From Saprospiraceae bacterium (lineage in GTDB: Bacteria; Bacteroidota; Bacteroidia; Chitinophagales; Saprospiraceae): a stretch of DNA of 63,842 nucleotides. Each line of letters begins with the position of its first letter. Position 1 is the stretch's first letter. The notes under the pieces were generated by a model that was not told the origin of the DNA, did not search any database, and was given only the letters and a program-made list of their open reading frames with translations. Both the position numbers and the translations under genes were made by a program. The stretch lies in the NCBI GenBank assembly GCA_022841345.1, contig JALHRR010000029.1, forward strand, positions 1 through 63,842, read 5' to 3'. Positions 61,474-63,842 of this stretch are shown here, piece by piece.

Positions 61474-62979
61474 TCACCTCCCCACCATCACCTTCCTTGT
61501 TGCCAGCACCTTATGATCACTGACGATCTGCATAAAGTACATACCATGAGCCCAGTCTGACACATCCATCCACACATCTCCCTCCGGTGCATATCCATTC
61601 AGAGGAATACGATACAATTTCCTGCCCTGTAAGTCAAACACTTCCAGCACAGGAGCTGATATCTCATATGGAAATTTATAATATACTCTCATTTCATTGA
61701 TGGCAGGCACAGGTCCTACCCGGAAATATGGCTCATTCTCCAAATAAAATGGATCTGAACTCACCTGTACACTGTCACAATCCGGATATGGGCAACCAAG
61801 ACTATCGACTTTGATCAGCCATCCATCCTGGGTGTCCGTATGCATATATCCAAACAACCAATAACCTCCATCCCCGGCTTGCTTAAGTCCTTGTTGGGAT
61901 ATTATATTAAGATGGTGAGGGTTTAAAAACAAAACTCTGTCCCAAATAATCTTGCCTTTTGAATCCAGGCGGGTAATCGTGCTGTGAGTAACAATTCCAT
62001 TGAACTCAGATGAGAATAAATTTCTTATTCCCCCAACCACGAAATCCTTATTTTCCAGCTCAATAGCTTTAGTATAGAAATAACTATAATATTCTCCGTG
62101 GCCATATTGCTTCTCCCATACTACAGATCCATCTGCAGGCCGTACCTCCATGATATGATTATCATTGATTATATCCCCTATACGGTGTTTACTTCCTGTG
62201 ACGAGTACATTACCATTACTCATTAATAAGACTTGCCGTCCTCCTCCATCATCATACATGCCTCCATATTGGCGTGACCATTTTTGGACTCCCAGTGAAT
62301 CAGTTCGGATCAATAATAGATTCAAATATCCATTTACCTGCTTTACCCATGCACCAATCATGAAGCCTCCATCCCGTAACTCTGTAACAGAATGTGCATC
62401 TTGCCATCCGGCAGGACCATACACTTTCTCCCAGATCGTTTGACAAATATTATCTGACTTTCTCAAGTAAACCTGAGAGTTACCATTCCTGGTAGAATAG
62501 CCCGTTCCGATAAAACCTGTAGAATCTTTAAGGCGAACAAAATTTCTAATAACATCATAATCAGGTGTAAGAGCATCAAACTGATCCGTAACATCGAAAC
62601 CTTCCATATTAAAAAACAAACAATATGGACTTGATTTATCCACTTCAGCACTCCAAATATCCCCGCCTAATGTCAATTTCTTTTCATCTTTTTGAAAATC
62701 AAAACCAGTAATAAAAATAATATGATCAGGGACTGAAATTATAACAGAGTCCAATAAATTATGCTCCAGATCGCGTTTTTCCAGAATGATTCTGTTCTGT
62801 TTTCCCTGTTGGATCAATTCTGAATATATAAATAAATTATAATCATCAAATTCATAATATTGAATGACATATTTTGCTCTGAATGCGGTAGGAAAGTTTT
62901 GATTATAATACCAATTTTGCCCATGAGTAGAATTACTCAGGAGCAAAATGATAGTTAAATGTAATAGAATTGTTTTCAT
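61474..62979 (-). CDS. Secreted protein with beta-propeller-like repeats and T9SS sorting domain
   Basis: Start chosen at 62979 (MKTILLHLTIILLLSNSTHG), 501 residues with signal peptide. The middle holds repeating segments such as LRDGGFMIGAWVKQVNGYLNLLLIRTDSLGVQKWSRQYGG and LENKDFVVGGIRN, which have the look of WD/delta-60-type propeller blades (G-G-x-x-x-x-G and W motifs). The C-terminal part (FRVGPVPAINEMRVYYKF ... ATRKVMVGR) is a type A T9SS domain. Surface or secreted; function unknown. Confidence 0.85.
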   Translation of the reverse strand: MKTILLHLTIILLLSNSTHGQNWYYNQNFPTAFRAKYVIQYYEFDDYNLFIYSELIQQGKQNRIILEKRDLEHNLLDSVIISVPDHIIFITGFDFQKDEKKLTLGGDIWSAEVDKSSPYCLFFNMEGFDVTDQFDALTPDYDVIRNFVRLKDSTGFIGTGYSTRNGNSQVYLRKSDNICQTIWEKVYGPAGWQDAHSVTELRDGGFMIGAWVKQVNGYLNLLLIRTDSLGVQKWSRQYGGMYDDGGGRQVLLMSNGNVLVTGSKHRIGDIINDNHIMEVRPADGSVVWEKQYGHGEYYSYFYTKAIELENKDFVVGGIRNLFSSEFNGIVTHSTITRLDSKGKIIWDRVLFLNPHHLNIISQQGLKQAGDGGYWLFGYMHTDTQDGWLIKVDSLGCPYPDCDSVQVSSDPFYLENEPYFRVGPVPAINEMRVYYKFPYEISAPVLEVFDLQGRKLYRIPLNGYAPEGDVWMDVSDWAHGMYFMQIVSDHKVLATRKVMVGR

Positions 62980-63043
62980 TAGTAAATTTCCATTCCTAAT
63001 GATAAACTTACGAAAAATCACTGAAATGGATAAAACTTTAACA

Positions 63044-63842
63044 TTAATTCGGCAATTCCTCCAACTTCTTAATATTCAACAATCGGATACTACGGTCCTG
63101 AATAGAAATTAATTTTTCCTCCTTGAAATCTGCCAATGTGCGAATCGCAGTTTCCTTTGCTGTACCGGCAATACCGGCCAGGTCATCACGCTGGATATGC
63201 AAAAGCGGATCCGGATGATCTCTATTGGACTTTTGCTGATATACAAATAAGAGGGCTTCAGCGACTTTTTTGCGGACAGAATTGTAAGCCATTTTGAGCA
63301 GACGCTCCTCCATTTCTGCTACATTCTGTGCCAATAACTGAATCATATGTGAGGTGACTTGCCGGCTGGAATGCATCACCTTGAAAAAATTATCTTTTGG
63401 AATCAACAAAATTTCAGACCGTTCCAGTGTAGCTGCAGATTCTGTTAATTCATTTTCGTAAAACAAGGACAAGTATCCAAAAAAACCTCCGGGTTTGATC
63501 AGCTGCAAGATTACTTCTTTGCCTTCCTCATTGCTGCGGTACAATTTTACGGAACCGGATTTCAGCTGATATAAATAGCGGGGGCGATCTCTTTCATTGA
63601 AAATAATATCCTTTTTATCATATACCCGATTATCAGCAGAATCAAACAATTGCTGCAAATCCATTTTGAGCAGAGATTCTGATGTGAGGTGGGCTTCCAA
63701 ATCATTCTCCGGTTTTGCATTAGGAGCAACTCTTTTAGACAGTCGCAATTCTATGGTTTGCAATAATTCTTTATCATCAAAAGGTTTTGTGAGATAGTCA
63801 TCGGCTCCCATATTCATCCCTTTCCGGAAATCCTCTTTCTCT
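63044..63842 (-). CDS. Receiver-CRP/FNR fusion regulator (5' end cut by the window)
   Basis: At least 266 codons; the frame runs through the window edge, so the start is missing. It begins inside a receiver domain (KEDFRKGMNMGADDYLTKPFDDKELLQTIELRL, C-terminal part with the conserved Lys). A cyclic-nucleotide-binding-like domain (about SGSVKLYRSNEEGKEVILQLIKPGGFFGYLSLFY) follows, then a CRP-type helix-turn-helix (DDLAGIAGTAKETAIRTLADFKEEKLI). It would couple a phosphorylation signal to transcription. The first domain cannot be judged here. Confidence 0.88.
   Translation of the reverse strand, partial: EKEDFRKGMNMGADDYLTKPFDDKELLQTIELRLSKRVAPNAKPENDLEAHLTSESLLKMDLQQLFDSADNRVYDKKDIIFNERDRPRYLYQLKSGSVKLYRSNEEGKEVILQLIKPGGFFGYLSLFYENELTESAATLERSEILLIPKDNFFKVMHSSRQVTSHMIQLLAQNVAEMEERLLKMAYNSVRKKVAEALLFVYQQKSNRDHPDPLLHIQRDDLAGIAGTAKETAIRTLADFKEEKLISIQDRSIRLLNIKKLEELPN

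Overview
The window is a chromosomal segment of an AT-rich member of the Bacteroidota, most likely of the Saprospiria/Chitinophagia side. Four lines of evidence support this. There are C-terminal type IX secretion (T9SS) sorting domains of type A (about 206-1978, 8343-9809, 21072-23029, 61474-62979) and type B (14904-20102). Several genes have the Bacteroidota sigma-A box TAnnTTTG upstream. Shine-Dalgarno sites are mostly absent. Families typical of the phylum are present (DUF3467, DUF4159, PspC-like small protein, TIGR03643, LytS/LytTR pair, Na+/H+ pyrophosphatase, four-helix-bundle protein). No rRNA, prophage, IS transposase or CRISPR array was seen. The assignment is inferred from protein families; no marker gene was compared.

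Layout. 0.2-6.5 kb: exported agmatine/peptidyl-arginine deiminase-type enzyme, then a minus-strand efflux operon (HlyD-type adaptor, MacB-type permease, TolC) with no ATPase gene. 6.9-13 kb: small conserved genes, a T9SS protein, DUF4159, rsmE, rseP and tRNA-Leu(CAA). 13-20 kb: NlpE-like lipoprotein, HemJ-like protein and a 1732-residue lectin/Ig-repeat adhesin. 20.5-29 kb: ArsC, a secreted reprolysin-like metalloprotease whose 5' end is split at a G8 tract, its coupled lipoprotein, a hotdog thioesterase, a LytS/LytTR two-component pair and a gamma-glutamyltransferase. 29.8-38.7 kb: M28 peptidase; a tight minus-strand operon mutL - rhomboid - rhomboid - endonuclease/exonuclease/phosphatase - cysS; an overlooked 57-residue membrane protein; 3-methyladenine glycosylase. 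39-47.6 kb: tRNA-Asn, PfkB kinase coupled to exonuclease III, an outer-membrane protein remnant, an ECF sigma factor locus, beta-phosphoglucomutase and a small exported protein. 47.7-63.8 kb: HppA, Prc-type protease, TIGR03643, four-helix-bundle protein, a membrane protein with a VWA-like core, FabH, an exported conserved protein, ArfB, a T9SS protein, and a receiver-CRP regulator cut by the window edge.

The most unusual content is intergenic. (1) Seven loci carry arrays of small hairpins separated by a short punctuation word (GGTGATGTC / GGTGACGTC or its reverse complement). Each spacer is itself an inverted repeat, usually an outer stem around a tiny inner hairpin of the form GGC-NNN-GCC, and corresponding units at different loci show paired base changes that keep the stem. 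(2) A second, composite three-hairpin repeat of about 115-130 bp occurs in three full and two partial copies. (3) An 18-bp palindrome TCCCCAAAGCTTTGGGGA lies between direct repeats at two loci, with a decayed third. (4) Patchworks of short periodic words punctuated by GGCTGTT fill many gaps, and several start exactly at a stop codon. (5) A 39-bp promoter-like sequence is shared by two unrelated genes (35 of 39 positions identical). None of these repeats is explained by the genes around them.
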